This document shows, piece after piece, positions 31,860 to 42,634 of a DNA stretch of 64,000 bases. Each line of letters opens with the position of its first letter. Position 1 is the first letter of the stretch. Origin of the DNA: Zoroaster sp. YZ-2022 (taxonomy: Eukaryota > Echinodermata > Asteroidea > Forcipulatida > Zoroasteridae). Both the position numbers and the translations under genes were made by a program. The notes under the pieces are model-generated. The model did not search any database. It was not told the DNA's origin and saw only the letters and a program-made list of their open reading frames with translations. The stretch covers positions 16,466,369 through 16,530,368 of the forward strand of contig CM055837.1 of NCBI GenBank assembly GCA_029582265.1. The letters are read 5' to 3'.

Positions 31860-33335
31860 AATTTCAACCCTCAAATTTTCAAAAAATGTAACATAAAACT
31901 AACCTGTGGAAGTGTTATCACAATAGGTGATCACGGAAATATATCATAAAATTAATCTGTGAAAGTGTCATCACAATAGGTGCTCGCGGAATATATCATA
32001 AAACTAACCCGTGGAAGTGTCATCACAATATGTGCTCTCGGAAATATATCATAAAATTAATCTGTGAAAGTGTCATCACAATAGGTGCTCACGGAAATAT
32101 ATCATAAAACTAACCCGTGGAAGTGTTATCACAATAGGTGATCACGGAAATATATCATAAAATTAATCTGTGAAAGTGTCATCACAATAGGTGCTCTCGA
32201 AAATATATCATAAAACTAACCCGTGAAAGTGTCATCACAATAGGTGCTCTCGAAAATATATCATAAAACTAACCCATGGAAGTGTCATCACAATAGGTGC
32301 TCTCGGAAATATATCATAAAACTAACCCGTGAAAGTGTCATCACAATAGGTGCTCACGGAAATATATCATAAAACTAACCCGTGGAAGTGTTATCACAAT
32401 AGGTGATCACGGAAATATATCATAAAATTAATCTGTGAAAGTGTCATCACAATAGGTGCTCACGCAAATATATCATAAAACTAACCCGTGGAAGTGTTAT
32501 CACAATAGATGCTCACGGAAATATATCATAAAACTAACCTGTGGAAGTGTCATCACAATAGGTGCTCACGGAAATATATCATAAAACTAACCCGTGAAAG
32601 TGTCATCACAATAGGTGCTCACGGAAATATATCATAAAAACTAACCTGTGGAAGTGTCATCACAATAGGTGCTCACGGAAATATATCATAAAACTAACCC
32701 GTGGAAGTGTTATCACAATAGGTGATCACGGAAATATATCATAAAATTAATCTGTGAAAGTGTCATCACAATAGGTGCTCACGCAAATATATCATAAAAC
32801 TAACCCGTGGAAGTGTTATCACAATAGATGCTCACGGAAATATATCATAAAACTAACCCGTGGAAGTGTCATCACAATAGGTGCTCACGGAAATATATCA
32901 TAAAAACTAACCTGTGGAAGTGTCATCACAATAGGTGCTCACGGAAATATATCATAAAACTAACCCGTGGAAGTGTTATCACAATATGTGCTCTCGGAAA
33001 TATATCATAAAACTAACCCGTGGAAGTGTTATCACAATAGGTGCTCACGGAAATATATCATAAAACTAACATGTCATCACAGTATAGGTCATCATGAGCA
33101 CAAACGATGAAAAACGACGGAAATATTATTTTTGTTTTGTTTTTATATTTCATAGAAAGTTGTCAGACGGCAACTTTTTGTAAATTGACATAACAATTCC
33201 TGTTTTATCTGTCATGAAAGTATTTGAGATGAAATAAATTATCTGGATAATTGATATGTGTACAAACAAGTTTGAAGTATAATTCGTTAATATGATAATC
33301 TGGTAATTACCAATGTTGTACCTTCCATTTAATAA
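31860..33335 (-). mobile_element. E-family copy containing the 53-bp array
   Basis: Left of the array (31855-31890) the sequence is the reverse complement of the E stretch seen at 9723-9775 (GTTGAAAT-AAACGTA-type). Right of the array (33086-33335) are the E landmarks AGTTGTCAGACGGCAACTTT, ACATAACAATTCCTGTTTTA and finally CCAATGTTGTACCTTCCATT followed by TAA. So the tandem array is an internal expansion of one E copy. Confidence 0.7.
31880..33080 (-). repeat. 53-bp tandem repeat array, about 23 units
   Basis: Each unit holds GGAAATATATCATAAAACTA, ACCCGTGGAAGTGTCATCAC and AATAGGTGCTCAC. Spacing is 53 bp (for example 31991, 32044, 32097). Two unit types alternate in places (AACTAACCCGTGG versus AATTAATCTGTGA). 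A block of about six units at 32378-32620 recurs about 320 bp later at 32701-32900, a higher-order repeat. The ORF at 32828-33010 is a by-product. The unit derives from the E segment at 9700-9740. Confidence 0.95.
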
Positions 33336-33379
33336 TAAAAACTATTCATGATAGCATATTATCTGTGTGGGGCACCAAA

Positions 33380-33715
33380 AACCTCTGCTGGTTTCTCTGA
33401 CACTATTTTCTCGTTGACGACACAAGGCCAAAAAGTATCGGGTTTCGTCGCCTCAGGCCCGCGCTTCAGCATTTTTAGTTTCCTTTTTTGCTGTGAAACG
33501 ATGTCCAATTTCAGGAAAAAATTGCTGGATCAATAGGGATTCTGCCGTGCTGTGTTTTAAACATAGGATATGAACGTTTGCCCGATAAGCGAGGCCACTC
33601 TTAGACACCATACTTTGTGTATGGGCAATTTGGTCTGAGTCCAATAAACGCGTATACATGTATCACGTATACTGGTTGGAAAAAAAAAATTCCCCCCCCA
33701 AAAAAAGGGGCGTCA
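33380..33715 (+). repeat. Dispersed repeat R (copy 1)
   Basis: GTCGCCTCAGGCCCGCGC, GTGAAACGATGTCCAATTTC, ATTCTGCCGTGCTGTGTTTT, and ATGAACGTTTGCCCGA are shared with 47050-47425 and 61590-61853. The order is conserved. No ORF is shared among the copies, so it is probably a non-coding mobile element of unknown type. Confidence 0.75.
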
Positions 33716-34146
33716 CCGCACCGATTTAGAAGCTGACCTATGACCAGAAACTGGAGACTTTTTGAACCAATGAGTAGCCTATGCATGTTAATTGTGGAAA
33801 CGGTTTTTTCCAAAAAGTACCAGTGTTATACCCAAGACCGTGTAGCCATGACTTGGAACTTAAGGGACACCAACAGCGTGTGTATAGGGGTACACATATA
33901 ATGGGGACCATTTTGAAGATGGTATGTAAACGTGTGCATATAATGAAAATGACGTCACACGAATTGTTTTCTACTATGAACACATGTGACGTCACATTGA
34001 ACGCAATTGGAAACATTTTGTCTTTATTGGAAGTAACGATTCTCAAATAAATTTCAATTCCATTTCACATCCACAGGACTCCTGCCAACAAACATTCATT
34101 TTAATCTTGAAAAACCAATGTTTTATTTGTAGAGCAACCAAATTTA
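33716..34146. other. No gene seen
   Basis: Two opposing ORFs (33738-34046 minus and 33781-34050 plus) are mutual shadows without recognisable domains. Confidence 0.4.
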
Positions 34147-34320
34147 ACTCTGTTCTGTTATGAAGGAGGTTTATAAGGAGTGGTAATTGCCACTCCATGC
34201 ACAGAATCTTTAAAGACTGCTTTTATTAATACAGTATGTGCTATGTATTTAACACTGTTCTGTTATGAAGGAGGTTTATAAGGGGTGCCAATTGTCACCC
34301 CTTACTTAGTTTGCCTCCTT
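34147..34320 (+). repeat. Direct duplication with base-paired variation in a hairpin
   Basis: TGTTCTGTTATGAAGGAGGT, TTATAAGG is present at 34151-34178 and 34256-34282. Each copy is followed by a hairpin: GGAGTGG/CCACTCC (34177-34183 with 34190-34196) in the first and GGGGTG/CACCCC (34281-34286 with 34295-34300) in the second. The A-T pair of one is a G-C pair in the other. In copy two an outer AAGGAGG/CCTCCTT pairing encloses the hairpin. Confidence 0.7.
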
Positions 34321-35215
34321 TTTGGGGGGGAAAAATTGATTTATTAAAAACAACTTATTATTCAAAACCACGAAATTGTACACGAAAAAATGCAATCTGC
34401 TTAATTGCAATAAGGACATAATGTTTCCAATCGCGTTATTGGTATGTGTACATGTTTACGAACCATCTGTTATTGATGGGCCATATTGGATTTGTTCTTG
34501 AGTCCACAACGACTAAAACAAATTGTATTGACCAACTTGTCGCACCTTCGGGCCTGGTTGTACCTTCCCTTTAAAATCTCGACCATGAACGCTAAAGTAT
34601 AACTCCTTAAGACTACACTTCATGGTTACAAATCAGATTTTCCAATCATTTACAGTTTTGCTGGCAACATTATTTTGATGGGGTCAATGTGCTGTGGCTC
34701 TGATGGGGGGGAAGGAAAACATATCAACAATTTAATCCTTTCAATGTCAATGCTGAGGACAGGAATTGATTTCGCATGACAGCATTCAAAGATATGCCTT
34801 TAAAAAGCCATTTAATTTGCTGTAATTAACTTGTCCTTGCTGGTTTCTTTAAAGCGACATAGTTAAAATGTTACTCAGCAATGGCAGATCATGTTATCTA
34901 ATAATTTATATCCGCATGCATACACCTGTTAGAAACTTCATGCAAGGACAAATGTGACCTGGCATAATGAAATGAGTTCAAGTCCCAACATTTCAAATTT
35001 GAGATATTGGTATCAATGGATTGATCAGAAAAGAAGCTTTTTAGTGGTACATGACACTTGGGGAGCAGTTATCTAGAGGCTGAGGGACTGTTCACAAAAG
35101 TAATTATAGATAAGTTAACAGGATTTGGTCTTTAAATTGCTGTACTTTAAATTACACCTGGCAATAGGCCTACTTTCATGATTACATTTGGTAAAGAAAA
35201 AACAAAAGGAAAAAT
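34321..35215. other. No gene; E terminus at about 34555
   Basis: GGTTGTACCTTCCCT followed by TTAA at about 34570 is an isolated E terminus. The rest is unassigned, with TAGGCCTA at 35165-35172. Confidence 0.45.
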
Positions 35216-35530
35216 TAACTGAAGTGGGCCTCGAACCTGTTCCCTCCAGATAACCATACCAGAGCTCTACCAATTATATACCGATTAAGCTTGCCAATCA
35301 AACAACACGGATTAATCAATATGATTAAGCTTTTCTTTGCTACTATGTAAGTCAAGCACTTGGCTTGTTTGCAGGTGGCGTGACTGAGTTTTGTTTCTGT
35401 TGCTTAATTAAGTGGTAGAGGACTATGGTCATGTTTGGATCAGTGTATTGTCAATATATGTGTTCTGTGGGCGCTAGTCAGAAGCCATTGACATACAATC
35501 ATGATGTGTAGCTAGGGATCACACCCCCCA
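35216..35530 (-). mobile_element. SINE family B with tRNA-like head
   Basis: On the minus strand, TTGGTAGAGCTCTGGTATGG and GGTTCGAGGCCCACTTC give tRNA-like A-box and B-box regions. The 3' part shares ATGTGTTCTG, then GCGCTAGTCAGAAGCCATTG, and GTAGCTAGGGATCAC with 46540-46620. Confidence 0.6.
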
Positions 35531-37689
35531 ACGATGCTAAGCCCGTGAAGCGGCAGTCAGGAGATCACACAGATCCAGAGGACCTGCTTATCATGTTGGT
35601 AAGTTGATGCGTATACGCATGTGCATTGGTAGTACGCGAATTCTTTTCTCTGCTTCCGGTTCCAAACCTGGCACACCGTTGTGTGTAATTTCACATAAAT
35701 TCATTGATTTTTACGTTCAAAGGCGATTTTTGAGGCAGAAATTTACTTTGTTAATAAGATTTTGAGTCTTAACAACACAAGTCCCAAGCTTTCTAATTGA
35801 TTGCGTAAATCGTTAAAGAGAAGGGTGTTCAATGCATTTCCAATGGGCTTCTTATGATCGTTGGAGCCAACACGCGCGAAGTGGGCATAGTTTATGTTGG
35901 AATTACGTCACACATACCAACTGGATAGAAATTTGAAAACAAATTTAAGATTAATTTGAAGCATTTTAACAAGATACCCCGTAACGGTTGTATCAGAGAA
36001 AATAATAGACTTTGACTGTCGTCGACAGGCTTTATCAAAGCTTAAAATTGCTGATGCTGACGACAATTCAAGATGATTTGTAATTGTTTCATCAAGTTGA
36101 CGAGACAAAAATCCTACCAGGTCTTCGTTGAGTGGACTCCAGAGACGTAAGCGAACCTGTCACGGAATGTCAAGGGGCATTTTGATCAATCAGAGAGGGG
36201 AACTTGATGAGTCTTTCTCCGTCTAGCCCTGTAAAGAGGTCTAAGACTAATTGAAATTGTTTCAATGATTATGTGAATAAATCAAACATTTGGGTAGAAG
36301 TTTTATTAATTGGTGATTACGTTAAAGATGTATCTCCTATGATGTACAGGCAATTTGTTGATACATTTACAATTTAATTTTTGAAAGGATAACATGACTG
36401 TACTTTATAATGATATATTTCACCAAACAATGAATCGGAAGCTTGGTTTAACAGTAACAAAAAAGTGCCAACATGAATTGATGGCAATAAAATATATAGC
36501 ACCTCTGACAAAATAATTTTTAGGGGAGACTAAAACCATTATGAGCTTTAAAACCAAATAAATTTTTATTTTCAAATTCGACTATTTTGTTATTTATGAG
36601 TTACCAATTATATATGCCTTTCCTTTTTAGCACTGATCTTCTGCTACAGTAGGCCAATACTGGTTTCGCTCACGGTATCAAAATAGCGACACAAAATAGC
36701 GACACAAAATAGCGATCATCATTATAAGGTTTTTCACATTCGAACAATTTCGAACAAAACATTTGAACCAACAATTTTAGTGGGATTTAAACAGGAATTC
36801 ATGAAAAAGTGTTGACATTTTTACGTAGGTGATTGTGCGCGGGTACCAATTACTTGTGGGCCTACACTATTTCCATCACTACGTGATTGTCAGTGACGTA
36901 TTTCATGACAAGCCTTAATTGGACAGGTAGTATCCCGATCAGTGAAACGATGGCAATTACAAAGGATGTAAGTTGCTTTATCGAAAGAGAATTGACAGTA
37001 TAAAAAGCAATAGATGTGAGTTTTATGAACGTACAGATGCCTTTTGTCATCGTTAATTTATCAACAGAATTTGTAATTATTTCATTACAATATTTGTGAA
37101 CAAATCATTTATAAATGCAAATATATAGATAATCCATCAGTTATCTACTCCTTTAACATTTTAATAAAACTATACTGTAGAAAAATTAATTGAATATTGC
37201 TAACAGAAAAGACTAACTGAAAATACAAAAATGTATGGTATTTTATAAGGAACAATGGGGCTTATTAATGTTAACATATCTTTTATTGAATACCGTACGA
37301 CAACATGTAGTTCATGTCCCCTTATATTTACTAGGAATTGTAATCTTGTCTCTCAACTTTTTCTGTCATAACTGGTGTTTTTCAGTAACCTTGTAATTGT
37401 ATAAAAAAAAAAAATTAAAAATGGAATTTTATTTAAGACTTTTGCTTTACTGAATAAACATTTCTTTTTTAATATAAATATTTAATACAAAATATTAACA
37501 AAACAACCTGTCTTGTAATACAAATGAATAGGCTACCTGACAGACATTACTGTCGACAGCAAAGTATTAAAATTCTGCGTGAAAGACAGGAATATTTTAC
37601 TTGTAAAAAACAAACGTAGACACGTCATTCAGGGCAATATGAAGAGCAGCTGTTATAACGTGCAATAACGTACGAGTCATAATTGCGTT
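35531..37689. other. No gene seen
   Basis: AT-rich, unique-looking DNA. A short AAAATAGCGACAC tandem lies at 36675-36715. ORFs at 35908-36108 and 36862-37050 (minus) have no recognisable domain. Confidence 0.45.
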
Positions 37690-38310
37690 CTGTGTGATAC
37701 AGGTGTGTGAAAATTGCCCGCCAAAATCGGATTGAGTCCGAATTTGATAGTCATTAAAAGCATTCTTACCTAGAATGTTTTTCTCAGATGATGAGACTTG
37801 TTTTCATAAAGGTCAACGGTAGATTACCTCTGGTACGATCTTGGGTGAATATGCCGTTGGATACAGGTGTGTTAAGATTGCGCGCCAAAATCGGATTGAG
37901 TCAGTAATTCCCATTACAGGCATTCTTAACTCCAATGTTTTTCGAGAAATATGAGACTTGTTTTCCTAAAGCTTTAAAGGTGAACGTTAGATTACCTTTG
38001 GTAAAAATACCATCATGGAGTGAACATTTTGTGGTAAACAGGTTGTGTGAAAATTGCGCGCCAAAATCGGATTGAGTCAGTAATTCCCATTACAGGCATT
38101 CTTAACTCCAATGTTTTTCTAGAAATATGAGACTTGTTTTCCTAAAGCTTTAAAGGTGAACGGTAGATTACCTTTGGACGATGAGACTTGTTTTTGTAAA
38201 GGTCAACGGTAAATTATCTTTTAAAAAACTATCATGGTTGAATATTTTGTGGTAAACAGGTGTGTGAAAATTGCCCGCCAGAATCGGATTGAGTCAGAAT
38301 TTGTCTGATG
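37690..38310 (+). repeat. Four-copy tandem repeat, 164-218 bp units
   Basis: Units begin near 37700, 37864, 38038 and 38256 with ACAGGTGTGTGAAAATTGCG-type sequence, then CGCCAAAATCGGATTGAGTC. The remainder includes GATGAGACTTGTTTTC and GGTCAACGGTAGATTACCT. Length differences come from partial internal duplication of the GATGAGACTTG block. Confidence 0.8.
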
Positions 38311-38671
38311 CCCATAAACAGTCATTGTTGCTTTGAATGATATTCTGGGATGATGAGACGGTCAATGGTAGATTACATATGGTAAAATACCATCAAAGAG
38401 GAATATTTGAAAAGAATATAACAAAATATTCTAAGCGACCACCCAACGCGTAGCTTAATGGTTCGTCGCAGCTGGTTTTACACAATCTTTGTTTCGTTAT
38501 TGTTCTATGATACAACACTTGGTTCGGTGAATTTGTTTACATTGACGTCATAACTTTGGATCTAGCTAAGAACCCTGCGTTGTAGTTTGACATAAGTAAA
38601 GTCTGACGGACGTAACCACTTCTGGCATCGTTACTTATATAGTCATGTCAATATGAATTGGGTCTTCTTAA
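38311..38671. other. No gene seen
   Basis: Unassigned sequence up to the TTAA at 38668-38671. Confidence 0.4.
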
Positions 38672-39701
38672 AGATGGACTTCAACGAGAGCTCGTACACT
38701 AAATCGTCTCCTGAGTCTTGTTTATGTTGTGTTTAGTTATTATTTCATTATCAGTACGATGGTTTTATTCCCCGTTATTTTGTTTAATTTTGATTGTAAA
38801 AAATAGCCCCCCTTCTTAGATTTCTGAGCGAGTGGTTTTTTCTCGCCGTTGGCTGCGCGCTTTCATGGTTCCCAGCAAAGGCCCATAGAAATACAATACG
38901 AAATGAACGGTGAAATACCAGCGGCCACGTAAACCAGCGTAAGTGTGACGTACTATCTGGGGCATAAATAAAGGAAGCCGTTTTTGTCTTTGTGTTTGGC
39001 AATGGGGATTTTACTTGCTCGAAGCTTATACACATGATTTTTCCCGTTTTGACGATTTTGTGTAAGACGGCATAATGCCTAGCACATGTGCTGTTGGTGG
39101 ATGTACAAGAAGTGCCACCAAGAATCCAGAGGTTAGTTTTTCCGATTTCCGCGGAATCCGGCGGCTTCAAGGAGTGGGTTAAGTTCGTGAACAATACACG
39201 AAAGGATTTCACGTTGACAAAATGGTCGTTGATTTGTACAGCCCATTTTACGGGCGACTGTAGAGATTCTTCCAGTCAAGTGAAAGAAAGTTTTGGTTTG
39301 GATACCAAATATCGTTTGAAGCAAGGCTCTGTTCCAACTTTGAAAGCGTCAAATATCGAGAGAAGGCAAGTGAGTACGACTGGGAGTTCGTCGGCCGAGT
39401 CCTAGTTTCGCACACGCCGCTTTTTAATGCACTTTGCTGGGGAACACTCATGACATGTGGGCATAAGCAGCGAATGCCAGTCCTTGATTGTACGTCACAA
39501 CTACGATATGAATTATTCATGAGTTCGGGCTTTTTGCGAAACACGACTTTTCTAGATAGTGAAATGCTGATCAAAATGAATTTTGTTTTACATTAAGAAA
39601 TTACTTTATTTGAATTTTAATCATATAGAAGTAATCATTACACACTTCTTGTAAGCCTAACAGCATCAAAACACTGTAATATATTCCGTTGACGTCCTGC
39701 T
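38672..39701 (+). mobile_element. Kolobok-like transposon with THAP remnant
   Basis: TTAA at 38668-38671 and 39702-39705 flanks 1030 bp. The left end is AGATGGACTTCAACGAGA and the right end in reverse complement is AGCAGGACGTCAACGGAA, 14 of 18 identical. The interior encodes a THAP domain on the plus strand and no transposase core. It differs in sequence from the element at 14008-14683, so it represents a second family of the same kind. Target site and domain together point to Kolobok. Confidence 0.65.
39075..39405 (+). pseudogene. THAP DNA-binding domain, frameshifted
   Basis: The start at 39075 reads MPSTCAVGGCTRSATKNPE, the first two zinc ligands of a C2CH finger. The frame hits a stop at about 39180. 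From about 39150 the +1 frame carries GGFKEWVKFVNNTR, then TKWSLICTAHF (conserved W and final C-x2-H-F), then YRLKQGSVPTL, the closing motif of THAP domains, and ends at a TAG near 39403. All key residues are present but in two frames, with at least one indel near 39125-39160. A very short intron there has no acceptor, so I call a pseudogene. The ORF on the opposite strand (38784-39212) is a shadow. Confidence 0.75.
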
Positions 39702-39705
39702 TTAA

Positions 39706-40511
39706 TAGACATTAACTGTTTGAGTCCTATACTTTAATATTGGATCAAGTCATATTTGTTACCGGTACCCCACTAAGATTTTCCGTGAACAGGCCCACAA
39801 ATTAAGGGTTGTCGTACATTCTACCATCGATCTTGTCCGTATCAACTCGAAAATGCGCAATTATTTCTGTTTATGACTCCCAGGTGGTTTAAGGATGAAC
39901 AAATCCATCGGCAGAGTAAAATGGAACTGAATGTTAATGGCAGCAAGCCTTATCTTAAGCCCAATTAAAACGTTTGTAAATGGTGAACATATGCATTCAA
40001 TCATACTTAATGATGTTACAAATTATATAGAATTGTATATTTTCAAGATGAGAGACATTTAATTTCAATTGGTCATCAAGTTTCTGTAACATTTGCCAAA
40101 TTGCCTTACAGATGCTGACCAACATATTATGCTTTAATTTACTCAAAATAAAGAGATTTAACTTCAGAAAGTATATAATGTTTTATATCATATAAACCTA
40201 TCAAACAATTTTACTTTCATTTTATAATTTGATAATGGTAAATTTGGGTAATTATCAACAGTTGAAAAACGGCTTTAATTTCAATATTTTGGTTACATTT
40301 GTGCACGCAAAATCAAGATTTGTTGGTCTGAAATGAATTCGTTTTTTCAAAAATGCGGACTCCCACTGAGCCAAAAACTTTGTTTTATTCTCATATTCTC
40401 ATAAACTATGAATGCACACAATGAACTGTTACCAAAGACTATTCGGGATTTGAAATACAAATATATATCAGTCTAATCAAGTCTCCCTTGTTCTATGTAT
40501 TTTATTAATAG
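39706..40511. other. No gene; likely intron upstream of the receptor exon
   Basis: AT-rich with a T-rich stretch ending in TATTTTATTAATAG at 40498-40511, the splice acceptor of the next feature. No other exon is seen. Confidence 0.45.
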
Positions 40512-40670
40512 GAGGAATTTTTAATCGAGGTACACAGATGGGTAACGCCGAGAGGGCTTTCAGATTCGCCATTGAAGGGCTGAACGCGGCCCCGTACTCC
40601 AACGGCAGCCGGATCGTGGCTGACACCCGCTACGTGGCGGGAAACAACAGCTTTGAAGCCACGAAAACAG
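40512..40670 (+). CDS. Ionotropic glutamate receptor exon, kainate-like, N-terminal domain
   Basis: This 159-bp exon is framed by a TTAATAG acceptor and a GTGAGA donor. It enters with two bases completing a codon and leaves with one base of the next, so it is phase 1-1. It encodes about 52 residues: GIFNRGTQMGNAERAFRFAI, then EGLN, and later NNSFEATKT. The GGIF start, the AFRFA helix and the NSFEATK block match the first strand and helix of the bilobed amino-terminal domain of animal glutamate-gated cation channels, closer to the kainate type (AFRFAV...DSFEASK) than to the AMPA type as I recall them. The protein would sit in the postsynaptic membrane and bind subunits through this domain. The ATG at 40538 is internal, not a start. 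Signal-peptide exon, remaining domain, pore and ligand core exons were not found within the window, implying large introns. Confidence 0.78.
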
Positions 40671-41120
40671 GTGAGATTATCCGTGACGTCATGACTGACG
40701 TGGGACTTGAAGCATTATTACAAAGGTCGGGTCGCTTTAAGGTGGAAACAAGTAATGCAAACATTATCTGTACGCTGTTTCACTGAGGTGCCCTTTTTAT
40801 GCATGTTTTTCATCTTTTAATATTTTAATTTAGATGGTATAGGGTGTAAGTTCCATGTGGGTCCCCGCTTTGCCCAGATTTTTTGTTCTCAAGTCCATAG
40901 AGAGAATGGTGGCAAAATTGGAACCAACAGGGACATGTCGTTTAATATACATGTTCATTGTTAAGTTTTATAAATTATTTTAATTTAGATGGTTAGAAGG
41001 GTACATGTTTCATGTGGGTTCCCGGTTTGCCACAGATTTTTTGTTCTCGTGTCCGTAGAGAGAATGGTGGCAGAATTGGAGCCAGCAGGGACATGGGTCC
41101 TTTTAATATACTATGGGTCC
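40671..41120 (+). repeat. Intronic direct duplication of about 155 bp
   Basis: TTTTAATTTAGATGG, CATGTGGGT, CCCAGATTTTTTGTTCTC and AGAGAGAATGGTGGCA are present at 40826-40940 and again at 40981-41095. The two copies differ at roughly one base in ten. Confidence 0.7.
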
Positions 41121-41385
41121 TTTTATCCACTATGTGTTTAAATCGTTCTTTGTGTCTTTATATGTCTTCTGTTCCTTATTGTGATGTCTGGTTGGTTTTG
41201 TCTTTTGTGCTTAAAGGACCCCATTGGAAATAAGTCGCAAGACTTTTATGGGCTATCCTGATATTACCACCTTCATGTGCAATTTAAATTTATGTATGTT
41301 TTTTTTGCTTATTTATTGTGTGTTTTTGTCATTTATTTTGAATGGTGATATCAAATAAAACATAACATAACATACCTTAACATAT
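41121..41385 (+). mobile_element. Possible LINE 3' end
   Basis: CTTAAAGGACCCCATTGGAA followed by ATAAGTCGCAAGACTTTTAT, GGGCTATCCTG, a T-rich stretch and a tail AACATAACATAACAT resembles a LINE 3' untranslated region. No reverse transcriptase motif remains. Confidence 0.35.
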
Positions 41386-41449
41386 TAAGGCAAAGTATAA
41401 GTATGTTTAGATTTGCTGAAAAGAAGTAATATATAGTCTACCCGATTCT

Positions 41450-41790
41450 TTAAAGCCCCTTTGCACTATAGGTAATCTCCATAACATTAATGAGGATAGG
41501 TTTACATAAAACTTTCTTTCTGGAAAGTTGATGATGGTTTCAAACATCTCTTGAAACATTTTTCATGAGGTGCTGTCATTTAGTAAAACAATTTCCCAAT
41601 TGAATTGTTTGTCTACGGGAACAAAACTTAAACGTTAGAATGAATATGAACAAATCTGAATGCATTTGTATTTATCTCGATAACCACACAATGAAATAAG
41701 GCGACATTTTCATAGTTTGTTATTAAATGTTTATCTTAATTCAAAGAAAGTAAGGATACTTTTAGAGAGATTTTGCCAACATTCCATTGG
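41450..41790 (-). mobile_element. E-family element
   Basis: GAAAGTTGATGATGGTTTCA, GAGGTGCTGTCATTTAG, AATGAATATGAACAAATCTG, and ATTCAAAGAAAGTAAGGATA then TTTTGCCAACATTCC follow E in reverse order. The outer terminus is replaced after 41785. Confidence 0.65.
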
Positions 41791-42096
41791 CGGTCCAGGG
41801 GGTTCCCCCTTTTTTTCGCCGTGCACGTAAACTTACTATACGTTTTTTCAGAACCCTGGATCGGCCTCATCCGGTAGTGTATAATGGCTTTAAAGTAAGG
41901 TCCAATATAGCCTGAAGATCTAACCTCACACTCTGAGGCTCGTGAATTACGCCAGATACCGACCGTGCGGTCACCATGTTTGTTTCCCGGAGATTCAACT
42001 TCGACCTTGGTTGATAGCCTGCGCGAGCCTCGAATCATGACGTCAGATCTTCGACACAACATATCCAATGAAATCCTTCGAATGGTCCGCCAGGAG

Positions 42097-42129
42097 CCTG
42101 TCTTTATCCTTCTTGAGGATAAAGACAGG
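42097..42129. repeat. Perfect 14-bp stem hairpin
   Basis: CCTGTCTTTATCCT at 42097-42110 and AGGATAAAGACAGG at 42116-42129 pair exactly around a 5-base loop. It lies in a region without other assigned features (41791-42396), probably within an unclassified foldback. Confidence 0.85.
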
Positions 42130-42396
42130 GGACCAGTCTAGGTCCAATAGACCTTTATCATGGTACATACAAATACATGTGACCAAACCGAGGCCGGAAG
42201 GGAAAATAGTCTGGCTCCCTTGAATGAATTGTGAATCAGCATAATAATTGTACACAGGGGATCTGACAAAGGTGGCCGCGGGATTGTAACGGTCGAAAGG
42301 GGGTATTTAAATACGTTTGTGTCTGATCAGCTTGTAGAAAATAAACAGCTACTGCAAGTTTTGTAAGCCGATGCAATGGGTGAAATGTTTCATATG

Positions 42397-42626
42397 CAGC
42401 GGCGTAGCCACGGGCGGCCTGGGGGGGGCACGGACCCCCACAAATTTCCAGTGCCCCCACAAATTTCCAGTGCCCCCCCCCTCCACGAAAAATCCTCATA
42501 ATGCCCCAAAAAACAGAAAAGAAAAAGAAAAGTGAAAAAACCCATACCCCCTGCCCCCCCCCCCACTGAAAAGCAATGCCCCCCCCCCTATGCTCCCCCA
42601 CTGAAAAAGTCCTGGCTACGCCGCTG
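42397..42626 (-). mobile_element. C-family hAT-type element with exact 8-bp duplication
   Basis: TTCATATG flanks both sides (42389-42396 and 42627-42634). Ends are CAGCGGCGTAGCC and GGCTACGCCGCTG. The interior has CCCCCACAAATTTCCAGTGC twice in succession and C-runs. Non-coding; the ORF at 42236-42631 is a by-product. Confidence 0.92.
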
Positions 42627-42634
42627 TTCATATG

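Noticed and set aside
31880..33080. CRISPR-like array from regular 53-bp spacing
   Set aside because: There are no unique spacers, the whole unit repeats, and the genome is eukaryotic.
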